Shown here piece after piece: positions 11,878 through 23,912 of a DNA stretch of 64,000 bases. The stretch comes from Paratinospora sagittata (lineage: Eukaryota; Streptophyta; Magnoliopsida; Ranunculales; Menispermaceae): the NCBI GenBank assembly GCA_035771175.1, contig CM069600.1, forward strand, positions 8,951,729 through 9,015,728, read 5' to 3'. The translations under genes were made by a program, and so were the position numbers. Each line of letters starts with the position of its first letter. Positions within the stretch are counted from its first letter, which is position 1. The notes below the pieces were generated by a model that was not told the origin of the DNA, did not search any database, and was given only the letters and a program-made list of their open reading frames with translations.

Positions 11878-12796
11878 TGGAGTAGCAGCAACTCGAGCTC
11901 GCCAAGTAACAAAAATTAACTTAAAGAAGGAGTTGAAGAGCCAACAATGAAAGCGGCAAATTGTGCCATTGGGGAGGGGGAGAAATGAAAAAAAAAAAAA
12001 AATTGAATCAGAAGGCGTCTTTTGAAAAGACGCCTTCTGTTTCAAAAAAAAAAAAAAATTGGAAGAGAAGGCGTCTTTTCAAAAGACGCATTCCCTTCAC
12101 GTTTCAAAAGACGTCTTCCCTTCACTTAAAAAAAAATGCCACCTCCGCATCGACGTGGCGCTTGTTTGGCGTGCTGACTGTGTAATGAACAGTAAAGTAT
12201 GGCAAATGGGTCATTATTTGTATGTGAATGACATTTGTGAAATTTTTTTTTTTTAAAGGGTAATCATATCATTGGGCCCTACTAAGGGGATATGGTAGTA
12301 TCTTACTCGATAGTGTACAAGCATCCTATTGGGATTTTAATTTAATTAATATCATAATAATGTGGGCTCACATATACATTAACAATTATATTATTGGCTA
12401 TCTAAATTAAAAGGGCTAAATAAGTGATCTATTAATTTGGGCTCTTAAATATCTATTGGATATGGGCTTTGTAATTTGTAGAGACTCAATACTAATTAAT
12501 TAGGGTTAATGAGCTTCTAATTAACCTAGTATATAAAGAACTTTATAGGGTTATGGTTCCCAAGTCAAATCATTCTCTTAACTTTTGCTTTTCTACTCTT
12601 CCCTAGAGAGAGAACCCATTGAACAACACAATAATCTGGCTGTGAAAGACGCTAATCCCTTTACATTCATCGCCATGGATTCAGTTATTCTTCTTCTATT
12701 CTTGTTCTTGATAATCTGACATTATGATTTTGAGTTGTATACTTGTGATTTACAATTCCAACAACAACAAATATTTCATCTATCAATTATAGCAAG

Positions 12797-12809
12797 TGGT
12801 ATTAGAGCC
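12797..12809 (+). other. Primer-binding site of copia element
   Basis: TGGTATTAGAGCC closely matches the usual TGGTATCAGAGC complement of initiator methionyl-tRNA and lies just 3' of the putative LTR. Confidence 0.75.
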
Positions 12810-13019
12810 TAGTTTTCATGTTATATTATTAGGATTATTTATACATGTATTTGATTTTAATTTTTTATGCCTATATGGAATTCTAGGTAAAAGATCACTA
12901 TATGTATGAATTTTATAAATTTGGTATGATATGTTGAGAAAATTTTTAGATTGATTGTTCATGGTATGATTTAAGGGTTTAGATTTAGAATTAGGTTCTT
13001 GAATCATAGATTGATGAAA

Positions 13020-13400
13020 ACATCAATTTTTTTCAGTTTTGGTTGATGTTTTAGCATAAAAAAAAATGGTTGATATTTTTTTTTCTTTTGCATGTGGAAA
13101 CAAAAAAAATAAAAATTAGTTGATTTTTTTTTCTCATACAGAACAAAAAAACTAAAAAAATAAAAAAATAAAAAAAATTGGTTGATGTTTTTGCATATGG
13201 AACAAAAAAAAAATTATTATTATTATTATTTTGGTTGATGTTATCACATATGAAACATTTTTTTTTTGTTATTGATGTATTCGTATATGAAACAAACAAA
13301 AAAAAATCATTTTTTTTTGCCATTGATGTATTTGCATATGGAATAATTATTTTATTTTATTTATTGATGTTTTCACATGTGGAACAATATTTTTTTTTTT
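13020..13400 (+). repeat. Degenerate tandem repeats in copia leader
   Basis: A unit of roughly 60 bp based on TTGATGTNTTTGCATATGGA plus ACAAAAAAA recurs about six times (for example near 13067, 13120, 13180, 13233, 13272, 13323 and 13365), separated by homopolymer runs. The open frames here are composition artefacts. Confidence 0.65.
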
Positions 13401-13989
13401 TTTCGGAATTGGGATTACAGATTCTTGGCTCGACACCGCGTTGCTAGTTGGGAAGGAATGAAACAAAATTATTTTATTTTTTTCTTCGCTCTTCTTTTAA
13501 TTATTTGTCTGATATTTCAAAATAAGTTGATTGAAATAACATGTTACCAAAATAACATCTATATTGTAGATTAGTTTGTTTTGAAATATTAAGATGTGTG
13601 TCTGTTATTTATGCGAATAATAATCAGCCCAAAGCAAGGTTGTTGTTTGACTAAATAACCGATGTACCTATGGTAATAAATATGTGATGATTATTAAGTA
13701 TTCCATGTAAGCAATAAGTTGATTCAAAGAAAGGTTTATTGTTTAACAGGATTTATTGTCAATATTTGATTACCGTATAGAGAGTACTGCTTACAGTTGA
13801 TATTTCTGTTCAAAGACTAAATATCAATATTGTGCTAGGTATCTTGTGATGGGGCCCACCATTGTATGAATTGTTTGTTTGTGTCATGCATATATTTTTG
13901 GATTCATATGTTATGACATGAAGATTGATTGAAAGCTTATTGTTTTGTTTTGTTCTTTATTTAGTTTCTGGTTCTGTTTCTATTATATT

Positions 13990-14716
13990 CGCTAACATTA
14001 ATTCCATCCTATGCTAAACAACACAAACTTCAAGAATTGGAAATGGAACATAATGATTGTTTTTGGTTGCCTACAATAATTCTATCTCGTGCTTAATGAC
14101 ACAAACTTCAAGAATTGGAAAAAGAACGTAATGATTGTTTTTGATTGTATGGATCTTGACCTCGCACTTAGAGCAGGAGGGTTCTCTTTGACAGTTGTTC
14201 TACTTAGGACAAAAGGGTCATATAGAAGTGAGATCATTCTAATCGCATGAGTCTTATGATCATGAAACGTTCCATTCTGAAAACTTTTAATGGCGCAATG
14301 TCTGAGGAAAAAACTGCTAAGAAGTTCTTTGAGGAAATTGAAATGCGTTTAAAGAAAAATGAAAAGGTTGAAATAAGTATGCTTTTGGCTAACCTTGTTT
14401 CAATGAAGTATAAATGAAAAGGGAGCATAAGAGAGTACATCATGGAGATGTCTCATCTCGTTTCCAAACTTAAGGTACTAAGGTTAGAGTTGTCCGAGGA
14501 CTTGCTCGTGCATCTAGTTCTTATCTCACTTCCTGCACAATTCAATCAGTTCAAGGTGTCCTACAATACCCACAGGGACAAATGGTCTCTTAATGAACTC
14601 ATATCACATTGTGTGCAAGAAAAAGATAGGATTAAATAAGAGAAGGTATAGAGTGCTCACTTAGCAACTACCCCTCAGGATAAGAAAAGGAAAAAAGGGA
14701 AGATAGTTGTAGAAGG
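13990..14716 (+). pseudogene. copia gag, N-terminal part
   Basis: Codons near 14100-14180 read NDTNFKNWKKN and DLDLALRAGG. Near 14260-14640 they include VSMKYK, EYIMEMSHLVSKLKVLRLEL, LVLISLPAQFNQFKVSYN and SLNELISHCVQEKDRIK, the conserved body of this plant copia gag group. Several stop codons and frameshifts are present (for example the TGA after VSMKYK at 14413 and TAA at 14637). The first roughly 78 bp are duplicated in tandem. Confidence 0.8.
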
Positions 14717-15469
14717 TAGGGGTAAAATCGGATGGGTCTGGTTGGGTTTTGACCTGGACATGGGGCCTACCCACCCCACACCCTTTATTTTTGGGTTGAA
14801 GCCCATTAACATTAAAGAAAAAGCCCATCTTTATTAAAAAACCCATTCACATTATAAAAAGAATCTATTGGGCTTAAATTAGCCAACTTTCACATTACTG
14901 AAAAACTTTTACATTATTATTGTATAGAAACAAAATATTTAATTTGTATTAAAAATAAAACTTTTTATAAAATATTTGCATTTTGCAACATTAAAAATAT
15001 TTAAATTTCAAACCTTAAAATTTGGCACAATATCACAATACATTACAACAAAAAATAATCACAATCTATTAAAAATTTTAATTCCAATTCCAAACCCGCA
15101 ATAAAATCATATAAACTTTTAATGAAAACAACAAACAAACTAAATTACTAATAATACAAATATAAAATTGAAAGTTGATAGTTGATAGTTGATACTTCAC
15201 ACTAATAAAGTATTTTTCCAATTCTTCATAATTCATAGTATTTAAAACTAAATGCTCTACGCAAATTTAAAACTACACGTTTCATCTTCTATGAAAATAA
15301 CCCCTTCTCCTCCTAGTGAAAGCTGCAAAAGAAATAAAAAATTACAACCATGATATAAATGACGTATAAACAAATATAAAACATTGAATAAAAAATAAAT
15401 AGCCTACACCAATGATCCCATTCAAAACTATGGGTCATAGAATATTGACTCTTCGTCCAAACTAAAAAG

Positions 15470-17600
15470 ATCTACAAAGACAACAAATAGATCGCATTAA
15501 ACAAATTATAACAAGAATTTACAAAAGAGTAAAAAACAAATATGCAATCATTTGTTAATGTAGTACCTTGCTCATAAATTTCATCGATTGTTTGTTGAAT
15601 ATCAATTGGAATTGGTGAAGATTGGAGCCAATTTTGTGCACATACAAGGGTCTCTATTGTTTTTGGGTTCAATGATGAATGATATGGATCAAGTAGCCGC
15701 TCACCCGTACTGAAAGCCAACTCTAAAGCAACAGTAGAATTGGAACTGTCAAGACAAGTTCAACTACTTGTGAAAGTGTCTTTAATCTTTCAAAGTTGAC
15801 ATTCTACCAATCCCAAACACCAAATGAGTTATTTCCTCTCACACGATTATCTAATAGATAGGAATCCACTTCTGACTTGTTTTCATCATCATCTTCATCA
15901 TTCAACTGTCCACTTAGTTGTCCAAATGGTAGAACCCCTTCCACTTACTTCACTTCAACACTTTGTGAAGATTGACCTATACCATCATTTTCATCACCAC
16001 AACCAACAGATTTAACACCTTTACATAAATCAAACAACCTCCTCAAGATGGTTTGCATCTTCTTTGCCAATAATTCTCCAAGTTGGTTCTAATACATTTT
16101 TTTTAAAAGCTTGAAACGAGGTTTTCAATTTATACTGTGGATCAAGAACAACAACAACATACAACAAGAAATTAGTTTTTTTTTTCTATGTTTCCCTAAT
16201 ACTTGTCGTATTTTGATTTCATTTTATATGCAAAAGCACTCAACAAGTAATCACCTGAAGCAATATGTTATGCAATCAACTCATGAATAAACCAAATCTC
16301 TACAAAATATTTGTTTGAGGTTACAAATACAGATCTAGAAAATTTCAAAGTGATCTCATAAAAGTGTTTCAAAAAACACAACAAGACATTAGTTTTCTCC
16401 CAATCTAAAGCAAAAGGATACTCTTCTTCATTAAAATCCTTTCTTTCTTGTTTTGTAACCTTTCAAAAGCCTTTTAAACGTTAAAGCAGCCTGCAACATC
16501 AAGTATGTAAAGTTCTACATTATTGGCATATGTAAACACACAACATGAGTGGTAGGAAGCTTTTCTTCTTCTGCACACGTTTTTAACTTTTGTAATCTTG
16601 CAGGAGAAGACTTCACATACAACACAATATTCCAAATCCTCTTGATGGATTGGTCATGAGTTTTTAGACCATCAGTCACCACCAAATTGAGAATGCGTGC
16701 ACAACACCTAACATGCAAAAACTCACCATCTAATACCAATCCATCCCAATTTTTTATTTTCTTGGCCAAGTAAGACACCGCAATATCATTTGAATTTGCA
16801 TTGTCTACTATAATTGTGGAGACTCGATCTATGCCCCAATCAAACAAACATTTCTCAATATTCTTACCAATAATCTCTCCCTTATGACTTTCAAGTTGAC
16901 AAAAAATTAAAATTCTTTTCTGCAACTTCCACTCATTATCAATATAATGAGCAATAAGGACCATGTAATTCAAATTTTACCTTGATTTCCAACAAGTTGT
17001 TATAAGTCTTACTCGCTAACCAATCTTCTTAAAAAAAGCTTTAAGTTTTTGCTTTTCTTTGAGATAAGTTTCATGCAATCCTTTGCCATTGTAATTTGTG
17101 ATGGCAAAATGAATCTAGGTTCCACTCCTTGACTATATTCATGAAACCCTTCATTTTCATCATTTTCAACAAATCTAAAGGGCAATTCATCTTTAATTAT
17201 CATCCTAGCAAGCAATTCCCTATAATGCTCGGCACAGTAGGTACTTACTTTCACTAGATACTTTGATCACGAGGAAGAACTTATAAGGGTACTTTTTACA
17301 TGTTGCAATGTGATTTATTAAATTATTAGTCCCATGACGCTTTAGATAACAAGCTTATGATGCACCACAATCTTTACATTCAGCCTTAGGATTTTAGGAT
17401 CATCATTTTGTCTATTAAAATGAAGCTAAACATCTAAAGCATGTTTAGTAGCTTTTCTTTTACCTGAATTAGGTGGTCGAGCTGAAGTTGCTGGTATAGG
17501 AGAAGAAGCCCCTTCTAGTTGATTGTTCGCATTTGGATTTGACACATCCGTTCTGTATACAAATTCTTTTTCAGTTGTATTCCCTTCAAGAATCGACATT
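15470..17600 (-). pseudogene. Decayed hAT transposase
   Basis: In minus-strand order there is an N-terminal region with remnants of a zinc-finger block (about 17590-17260), then LFLRRLVSE-type sequence (17254-17009). The central RNase H-like region (16973-16515) contains EWKLQKRILIFC, HKGEIIGKNIEKCL, IIVDNANSND and FLHVRCCARILNLVV. Codons around 16500-16150 continue the core. The C-terminal hATC dimerisation region (about 15730-15560) contains MAFSTGERLLDPYHSSL and TIETLVCAQNWL. This is the plant RICESLEEPER-like arrangement. Multiple frameshifts and stops mean no functional transposase is encoded. Confidence 0.8.
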
Positions 17601-17639
17601 CAAATAAAATAACTAATAATGATCAATTACCATCTTAAA

Positions 17640-18430
17640 TAAACAATCAAGTAATTATAAAAACAAACAAATGATTAAAATAAACAACTAAGCAACTAAA
17701 AATAATGTATCAATTAAAAAAAATTATTAAACAACATCAACCAACCAAGTAAATATTAAACTATAAATAAACAAGAAAATAAATAATTAAAGTTAGAAAC
17801 AAACTGTTAAAAACACACAATCAACTAATCAAGTAATTAGAAAATTAAAAAGATAAAAATTAGAAAAGATAGAAGAATAAATATTTCAATGAAATCCACT
17901 CAATAAAAAATAAACAATTAAGCAATTGCAAAAACAAACAAATGATTATAATAAACAACTAAGCAACTAAAAATAATGTATCAATTAAATTTTTTTATCA
18001 AACAACCAAGTAAATATTAAAGTATAAATAAATAAAAAAATAAATAATTAAAGTTAGAAACAAACTATTAAAAACACACAATCAACTAATCAAATAATTA
18101 GAAATGATTAAAATAAACAACTAAACAACTAAAACTAATGTATCAATTAAAAAAAAATATTAAACAACATCAACAACCAAGTAAATATTAAATTATAAAT
18201 AAACAAGCAAATAATTATTTAAAGTTAGAAACAAGCTATTAAAAACACACAATCAACTAATCAAGTAATTAGAAATGAATAAAATAAACAACTAAGCAAC
18301 TAAAAATAATGTATCAAGTAAAATATTAAATTATCAATGAAATCCACTCAATCAACTAAACAACTAAAAATAATGAATCAATTATTCAATTAAAAAAACA
18401 TTAAACAACATGAAACAACCAAGTTTAAAA
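17640..18430. repeat. AT-rich irregular tandem repeat inside hAT element
   Basis: A block containing AACAACTAAGCAACTAAAAA and ATGTATCAATTAAA recurs near 17680, 17950, 18115, 18287 and 18355. Spacings between copies are about 270, 160, 170 and 62 bp. It lies upstream of the transposase in its reading direction. Confidence 0.75.
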
Positions 18431-18699
18431 TCAATTACAATATAAAATCAACAACAATGACAAGCATATAAATCGATCTATTGGATTTAGGGGTGAAAGA
18501 ACCCTGTAACCCCCAAAAAAAACAACTTGCAATATCATTCCAATCAACAAATAAACTAATTATAATCTAAAAATAACTTGCAAAATCCACACAAATAAAG
18601 TAAAGAGGAATACAAACTACTAAGATTAGAAGAAAAATCAAGGTAATCACTTGTTGTGTGTGCGTGCTGCCTACGCATGGGAAAAATCTGAAGATGAAA

Positions 18700-18990
18700 G
18701 GAGTGAAGGTTGAAGAAAAAACAATTGAGAGAGAGAGAATGAAGAAGAACGATTGAGACTAGAGAGAATGAAGAAGAAGAATGATTGAGAGAGAGAGAGA
18801 GAAAGAGCAATCTGTGATATTAAAAGTGAAAATGGTGATGGAAGGGGAGAATGAAGAAGATGGAGATGGCAACTTGGAGATGAATGAAGAAGAATGAAGA
18901 AGATGGAGATGATGGTGGCGTGGAGATGAATGAAGAAGATGGAGATGGCGGCTTGGAGATTGATAGGGTTAGAATGAAGAAGATGGAGAG
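18700..18990. repeat. GA-rich minisatellite
   Basis: Repeats of GAATGAAGAAGATGGAGATG and (GA)n runs lie near the right end of the hAT element. Confidence 0.7.
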
Positions 18991-19260
18991 GGTTAGAACT
19001 TTGGGTTTTTTCTGGTGTTCTTTAAAACCAACGAGTTAAAAAAAAGAGAAACATTTAGGTGGGGAAGGAAATCGGGATATGGGTTGGGGGGGCTATGGTC
19101 GTGTCGGGTCATGTGAAACCTGAAATTTTTGGTCAGAACCCGTGACTCCCCGACCTGATCGGGTCACCATTAACAGGACCTGACCAACCCGATTTTTAAA
19201 CCAAACCCGACCGGACCGAAAATGGTTGGGTCGGGTTGGTTGGGGTTCCTTTCACCCCTA

Positions 19261-19740
19261 GCAAAAGGGACACCACCACAAAAAGTGCAAAAGAAACAGG
19301 ATTAGGAGTTTACCTGCTACTTTTGCAAGAAGGGTGGACACATGAAGAAGAAATGTTCCTAGTACGCTACTTGGCGTGTAAAGAAAGGTATGCTTTTCAC
19401 TTTGGTTTGTTTTGTAGTTAATTTAACTTATGTACCTGAACACACTTGGTGGATAGATTCTGGTGCTACTACTCACATAAGTGTGTCCATGTTGAAAGCC
19501 AAGTAATGTTGAAAGATTCATTTATGTGGGCGATGACAAAACAGTTGCAGTGGAGGCCATAAGGACTTTTAGGCCATTGTTAAAGACTAGTTATGTTTTG
19601 AATTTGGAAGAGACCTTTATAGTTTAGACACAATTTAATTTCTATTTCTGTTTAGGACAATTTGGTTATTCTTGTTCATTTGAAAATAATAAATTTAGTC
19701 TTTTTCAAGATTCAAATATTGTTGTTGGTACTGGACTTAT
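19261..19740 (+). pseudogene. copia gag zinc knuckle and protease start
   Basis: Near 19310-19360 the plus strand encodes a C-x2-C-x4-H-x4-C zinc knuckle (CYFCKKGGHMKKKC). Near 19440-19490 it encodes TWWIDSGATTHISVSM, the aspartic protease active site, then FIYVGDDKTVAVEA and FGYSCSFENNKFSLF. Frames shift and stops occur. The sequence ends abruptly at about 19740. Confidence 0.8.
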
Positions 19741-20820
19741 GCAGTCTAGTGGTCTCAGCGCTCTAGGTGTTGATGACACAGCCTGTGACTCTGTCCCAGC
19801 TGTCTGCTGTCCACCATACCTGACAGTATTCTGCTATTGGGGTCGGCTCAAAATCTGAACACTCTGGCTTACAGCTAGTGGTGCTACTGTCATTGGAGCG
19901 GAGGCTACAGATGCCTCATATCCATTGCCACTGAACCTCTGCCTCTTGTTACGCCAGCTCTTCTTACCATAAAATTGATCCTCTAACCCTGACGACTGTG
20001 TCTGAACTGAAGGAGCTATAGGTGCTTGGACTGCAACAGGTAACCTCATCCTAAAGTTAGCCTTTACAGTCTCAAAATCTGTGGCTTGTCTTATCGCCTG
20101 AGCATAGGTCTGCATGCCAGCTAGTGCTAAACCCTGCCGAATACAGTCACGAAAACCATCCAGTATCCTCTGCATCCTCAGCTAATCTGTAGACACCATC
20201 TCTGGAGCAAAGAGTGTCAAACTGCGAACTCTTGCCTATATTCTCGGACGGACATGCTGCCCTGGGTTAGGTGCAAAAGCTGGATCTGACGTTGATCCAT
20301 CTCGACTCATGGATAGAACTATTCAAAGAACAACTCCTTGAATCTAGTCTAAGTTCAGATCTCAGCCTCCGTACGCTTCATTCTTTCCCACCATTTGTTT
20401 GCCTTGTCAATTAGCTTGAACCCGACAAACTTGAGTTTATCGTGCTTAAGAGCCCGCATGTCCCTGAAAATGGTCTCCATCCTCGTCAACCATCCCTCAG
20501 CTAGCTCTAAGTCCAAACCCCCCGGAAACTCAACTGGATTATGATTCTTGGAGGCTTTCATGACCTTCTCATAGCGATCCTTCTCCGCTTTATCAGCCTC
20601 AGTCTCCTCTTTTACAACATACTGGACACCAGCTGGTCTTGCTTGATCCTCCACTGCTACTGCTACACTACTGTGTTCTGTAGCTACTGCTACATCACCT
20701 TGCGGTGGTGGTGGCCTAATACCTTGTGTACGACCTAGCAACTCAAGGATTGGGGCCTACTGCTGCTGAGTGGCCTCTAAGATTGCCTCAATACACCTAA
20801 GGCATTCCTCTATATCCATG
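19741..20820 (-). pseudogene. Ty3/gypsy gag (family A element)
   Basis: The minus strand starts at ATG 20820 with MDIEECLRCIEA and meets a stop after about 20 codons. It then continues with PVEFPGGLDLELAEGWLTRM, FRDMRALKHDKLKFVGFKLI and ANKWWERM, the capsid signature of plant gypsy gag. After a stop-rich gap, 20175-19834 encodes RILDGFRDCIRQGLALAGM and a basic region before where the CCHC knuckle would be. The knuckle and all of pol are missing. It belongs with the adjacent primer site and LTR A. Confidence 0.8.
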
Positions 20821-20992
20821 GCTAATCCTGTTTTTCCCTTTTCTCTGAAATTTTCAACAAGGGAAACATATCAGGATTTCAAACCAGGAAAAGGTTATCC
20901 TTAAGATAACTACCCATAATCGTACCCATAAAAGCAAATATAACATCATATAAGTCCATTATTATTTTTAAGGTTTTTAAACCTAAACACTC

Positions 20993-21005
20993 TCTCTGAT
21001 ACCAA
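20993..21005 (-). other. Primer-binding site of gypsy element A
   Basis: The minus strand reads TGGTATCAGAGAG four bases after the LTR end (GTCGTGACA). This is the initiator-tRNA-Met type site and fixes the element's orientation. Confidence 0.8.
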
Positions 21006-21874
21006 ACTTGTCACGACCCACAACCAATGACGACATCACCGACACAGAACCCCAGGTATATCCTTCCTCGATACCCCCGTCATCCTGTTCAGCCTCAACA
21101 TAAACAACCTGCTAAACATATCCAATCCTCAAGCAACATAATCCATATCATAAACATCATCAAAACTTAAAACTTCCCAAAATAATTAAAACCCATCTAA
21201 GTGTTAAATATTTACATTAGGTGTTATCATGTACATAGTCTCAAAAATACAAAACTATATGAACGACTACACCTACGTCACAAAAGAACACAGGAAGTGC
21301 TCTGCAGTTAAGTCTTCCCCTTCCCCTTCCTATCTGAACCTGAAATGATAAGGAGGAGGTGTGAGCTACAACAAGCTCAGTGAATGTTTTCCTCAAATGG
21401 AAATATATGTGCATTTATACAAATAAGGCATGAGATCATCAAAACAATTCAATAACATGATGAGATACAAATATCATATACATGCTGAAATATAATGCAT
21501 CCATAACAATAATCATTTAATGCATTTCCATTTTTCAAACATGCAACATGTCATCCTAATCCACTTCCTGAGTAAGGGTGATCAAGGGCCTGAGTTTGCG
21601 ATACCCAACGCCCGATCAAACCTGACATACTCCTATTCTATTAGGATTCCTAGGGTTGTGTAGCTAATAGGATTAGCCCCCCCTCCCCCCCCAAGACACA
21701 TTCCATGCCTAGGCGATCCTATCTACACAAGCCATAAAATCTTCTGCAAGGTCCACAACTAGGGACACAAATCCAGCAACAAGAGATTTCCTAAAATCTC
21801 AGCTAGTACATACAGCTATTGCTAACCTAATCATGCTTATGCTCAAATCCATTTCATGAATCATTAAAACACGC

Positions 21875-22033
<159 letters not shown>

Positions 22034-23606
22034 CAATTCAAAACATTTCATCTAGTACAATTCCACATATAGAAACCAAATGCAAAGAAACATTCACAGT
22101 TGATTGGCTAGACTAGCCAATCCCAAGCCAACCAAATTAAGGCACTAGAATTCCCCAAATACTCTTCTACGCACAACAGCACCGAACCCTACAATTCAAC
22201 CTCCAATTGGCACAGTTGGAACACTTGGATCACCAACAAACCCTGCATACAATATAAGTTTATTCATCCATCAATAACAGTCCATACTCATGCCAACACT
22301 TAAATCTAACATGACTGCACTTATGTACCAGCCATTACAGCTTATTCAAGCCGTAAAACACCTAATTAGATCACATGAAACCCAAAAGAAAGAGAAAGAA
22401 AAATTCCATCATTGAATCCACATTAATACAATGCATTCTAAACTCAAATTGGGTCATTAGACATCAAATAAGCCTTAGCTAGCTATAAATGCATCAATGC
22501 TCATCAAAGGACTCAAGAGAAGCAAAACCCTCATTGCTGGACCATAGAAATGAGCATAAAACCACAATGGCCATACTTTGATCAAAACCAACACTAGGGT
22601 GTGATTTAGGACTACAATGTACACTACATAAGTGACAAGCAAGACCTAACTCCAACCCCAACCCAAAACTTGATCTAAAAACCCAAAAACTACAGTAGCA
22701 ACAACCCCCAAATCAAGCTATGTGTTGCTACACTACCATGAAAACAAGATGAAAGAGCTAAGAGTTGAGGATCCATAACTTGGAAGCTCAAATCTCCAAT
22801 CCCAGCTGTGACAACCCACACCTTAAACCGCAATCCCTCATGGATCGACGTACAGAAGTGCTGGGGTGGAACGCCCGGCGTAGGCATCCACGACTACCTC
22901 AAATCATCCCATTAGATGATCGGGACCCTACAAGCCTCAACTAGACTCTCACAAGAGTCCCCAAAATGTTTTTTTGAGCCACATCAAACCTGATTGACTT
23001 AACAATTCTAAATCATCACATACATCCACATAAATCAAATAAGAATGATCTCCCATAAACAAGACAATAATCATAAAGTCCTCAAATAAACAGGAGACAA
23101 CCATGATCACAAAAGTCCTCAATTTAAACCCAAAACGGTCTAAGGCAACATGCCTAGACCCATCATCAAATCTAAGTCCAAAATATACAACCAAATACAT
23201 CAAATCCAAGGCCACAAGGCTAACATACATCAACACAACCATAATCCGTCTCACCATCTAGGTTTAACAAATGTTATAGATTACATATGTATCAAAATAA
23301 GCAAAATAATATACATATGTAAATAAAGACATCAAACCATATCTAAGAGTCCTAGCTTGGCAGTGGCTATCCCTCAAGCGTATGCTATGCCCTTGCCCTT
23401 ACCCTTATCAGTAGAACCTGAAAAGAGAGTGAGAGTGTGAGCCAACGATGCCCAGTGAATAGTATTAAGTAGTGCCATCATTCATACATCAATAAAAGTC
23501 ATATATGCTCATGCATGAAATTATGCTCATAAGTATGTGAAACATAAAACACATATTAAAATAAGCATCAACCATTCTCATGCATTCCAAATCCATTAGT
23601 CTCAAC

Positions 23607-23912
23607 CTCTAGAGAAGTCAGCTTGGCAACATGCACAAGCTTCTTAGAACATCTAAGAGGACTTAGCCTGGGAACACCCAAGGCTTCTAGGGTTTCAACT
23701 CCATTCATTTTGACCTCTAGAGAAGCCAACCTGGCAACATGCATAAGCTTCTTAGAACATCTAAGAGGACTTAGCCTGGGAACACCCAAGGCTTCTAGAG
23801 TTTCCAAAACCATTTAAAATCCATCTCTAGAGAAGTCAGCCTGACAATATGCACAAGCTTCTTAGAACATCTAAGAGGACTTAGCCTGGGAACACCCGAG
23901 GCTTTTAGAGTA
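23607..23912. repeat. Three tandem copies of a 108-110 bp unit in LTR B
   Basis: Units begin CTCTAGAGAAG at 23607, 23715 and 23825 and share AGCTTCTTAGAACATCTAAG and GGACTTAGCCTGGGAACACC. Confidence 0.9.

Larger units (their letters stand above)
10987..12279. mobile_element. Mutator-like fold-back element with captured alpha-mannosidase fragments
   Basis: This 1293-bp element has very long inverted arms, 10987-11465 and 11829-12279, beginning GGGCCCAATGA on each strand. It is flanked by TACTAAGG at 10979-10986 and 12280-12287; the palindromic end allows a duplication of 8 to 11 bp, which fits the 9-11 bp of Mutator-like elements. The arms carry poly-A/T runs, short nested hairpins, and a 5' leader plus start codon of a captured gene. 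The central part holds exons of that gene in opposite orientations. No transposase is present, so it resembles a Pack-MULE mobilised in trans. Assignment to Mutator rests on arm length, duplication length and gene capture. Confidence 0.75.
14717..19260 (-). mobile_element. hAT transposon inserted in copia gag
   Basis: This 4544-bp element begins TAGGGGTAAAATCGG and ends ...TTCACCCCTA, inverted termini of hAT type. The 8-bp flanks are GTAGAAGG (14709-14716) and GCAAAAGG (19261-19268), 6/8 identical, consistent with an aged hAT target duplication. It carries a decayed transposase on the minus strand (15470-17600), AT-rich internal tandem repeats (17640-18430) and a GA-rich minisatellite (18700-18990). 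Excising it mentally restores gag continuity up to the zinc knuckle. Confidence 0.85.
12360..19740 (+). mobile_element. Ty1/copia element, 5' part, split by a hAT transposon
   Basis: The order is a 5' LTR (approximately 12360-12792, TATATAAAG near 12530), a primer-binding site TGGTATTAGAGCC (12797-12809) complementary to initiator tRNA-Met, a T/A-rich leader with degenerate repeats, gag from about 13990, and the start of the protease. Gag is interrupted at 14717-19260 and resumes with the zinc knuckle. The element stops at about 19740 where a gypsy gag in the opposite orientation begins. Integrase, reverse transcriptase, RNase H and the 3' LTR are absent. The left LTR boundary is uncertain. 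Confidence 0.75.

Noticed and set aside
11539..12045. A 168-residue frame read as a real alpha-mannosidase gene
   Set aside because: It fuses arm sequence, exon 1 and antisense of exon 3 and intron 2; the enzyme is about 1000 residues and its remainder is absent.
13051..13447. Phe/Lys/Asn-rich frames on both strands
   Set aside because: Produced by homopolymer-rich tandem repeats in the copia leader.
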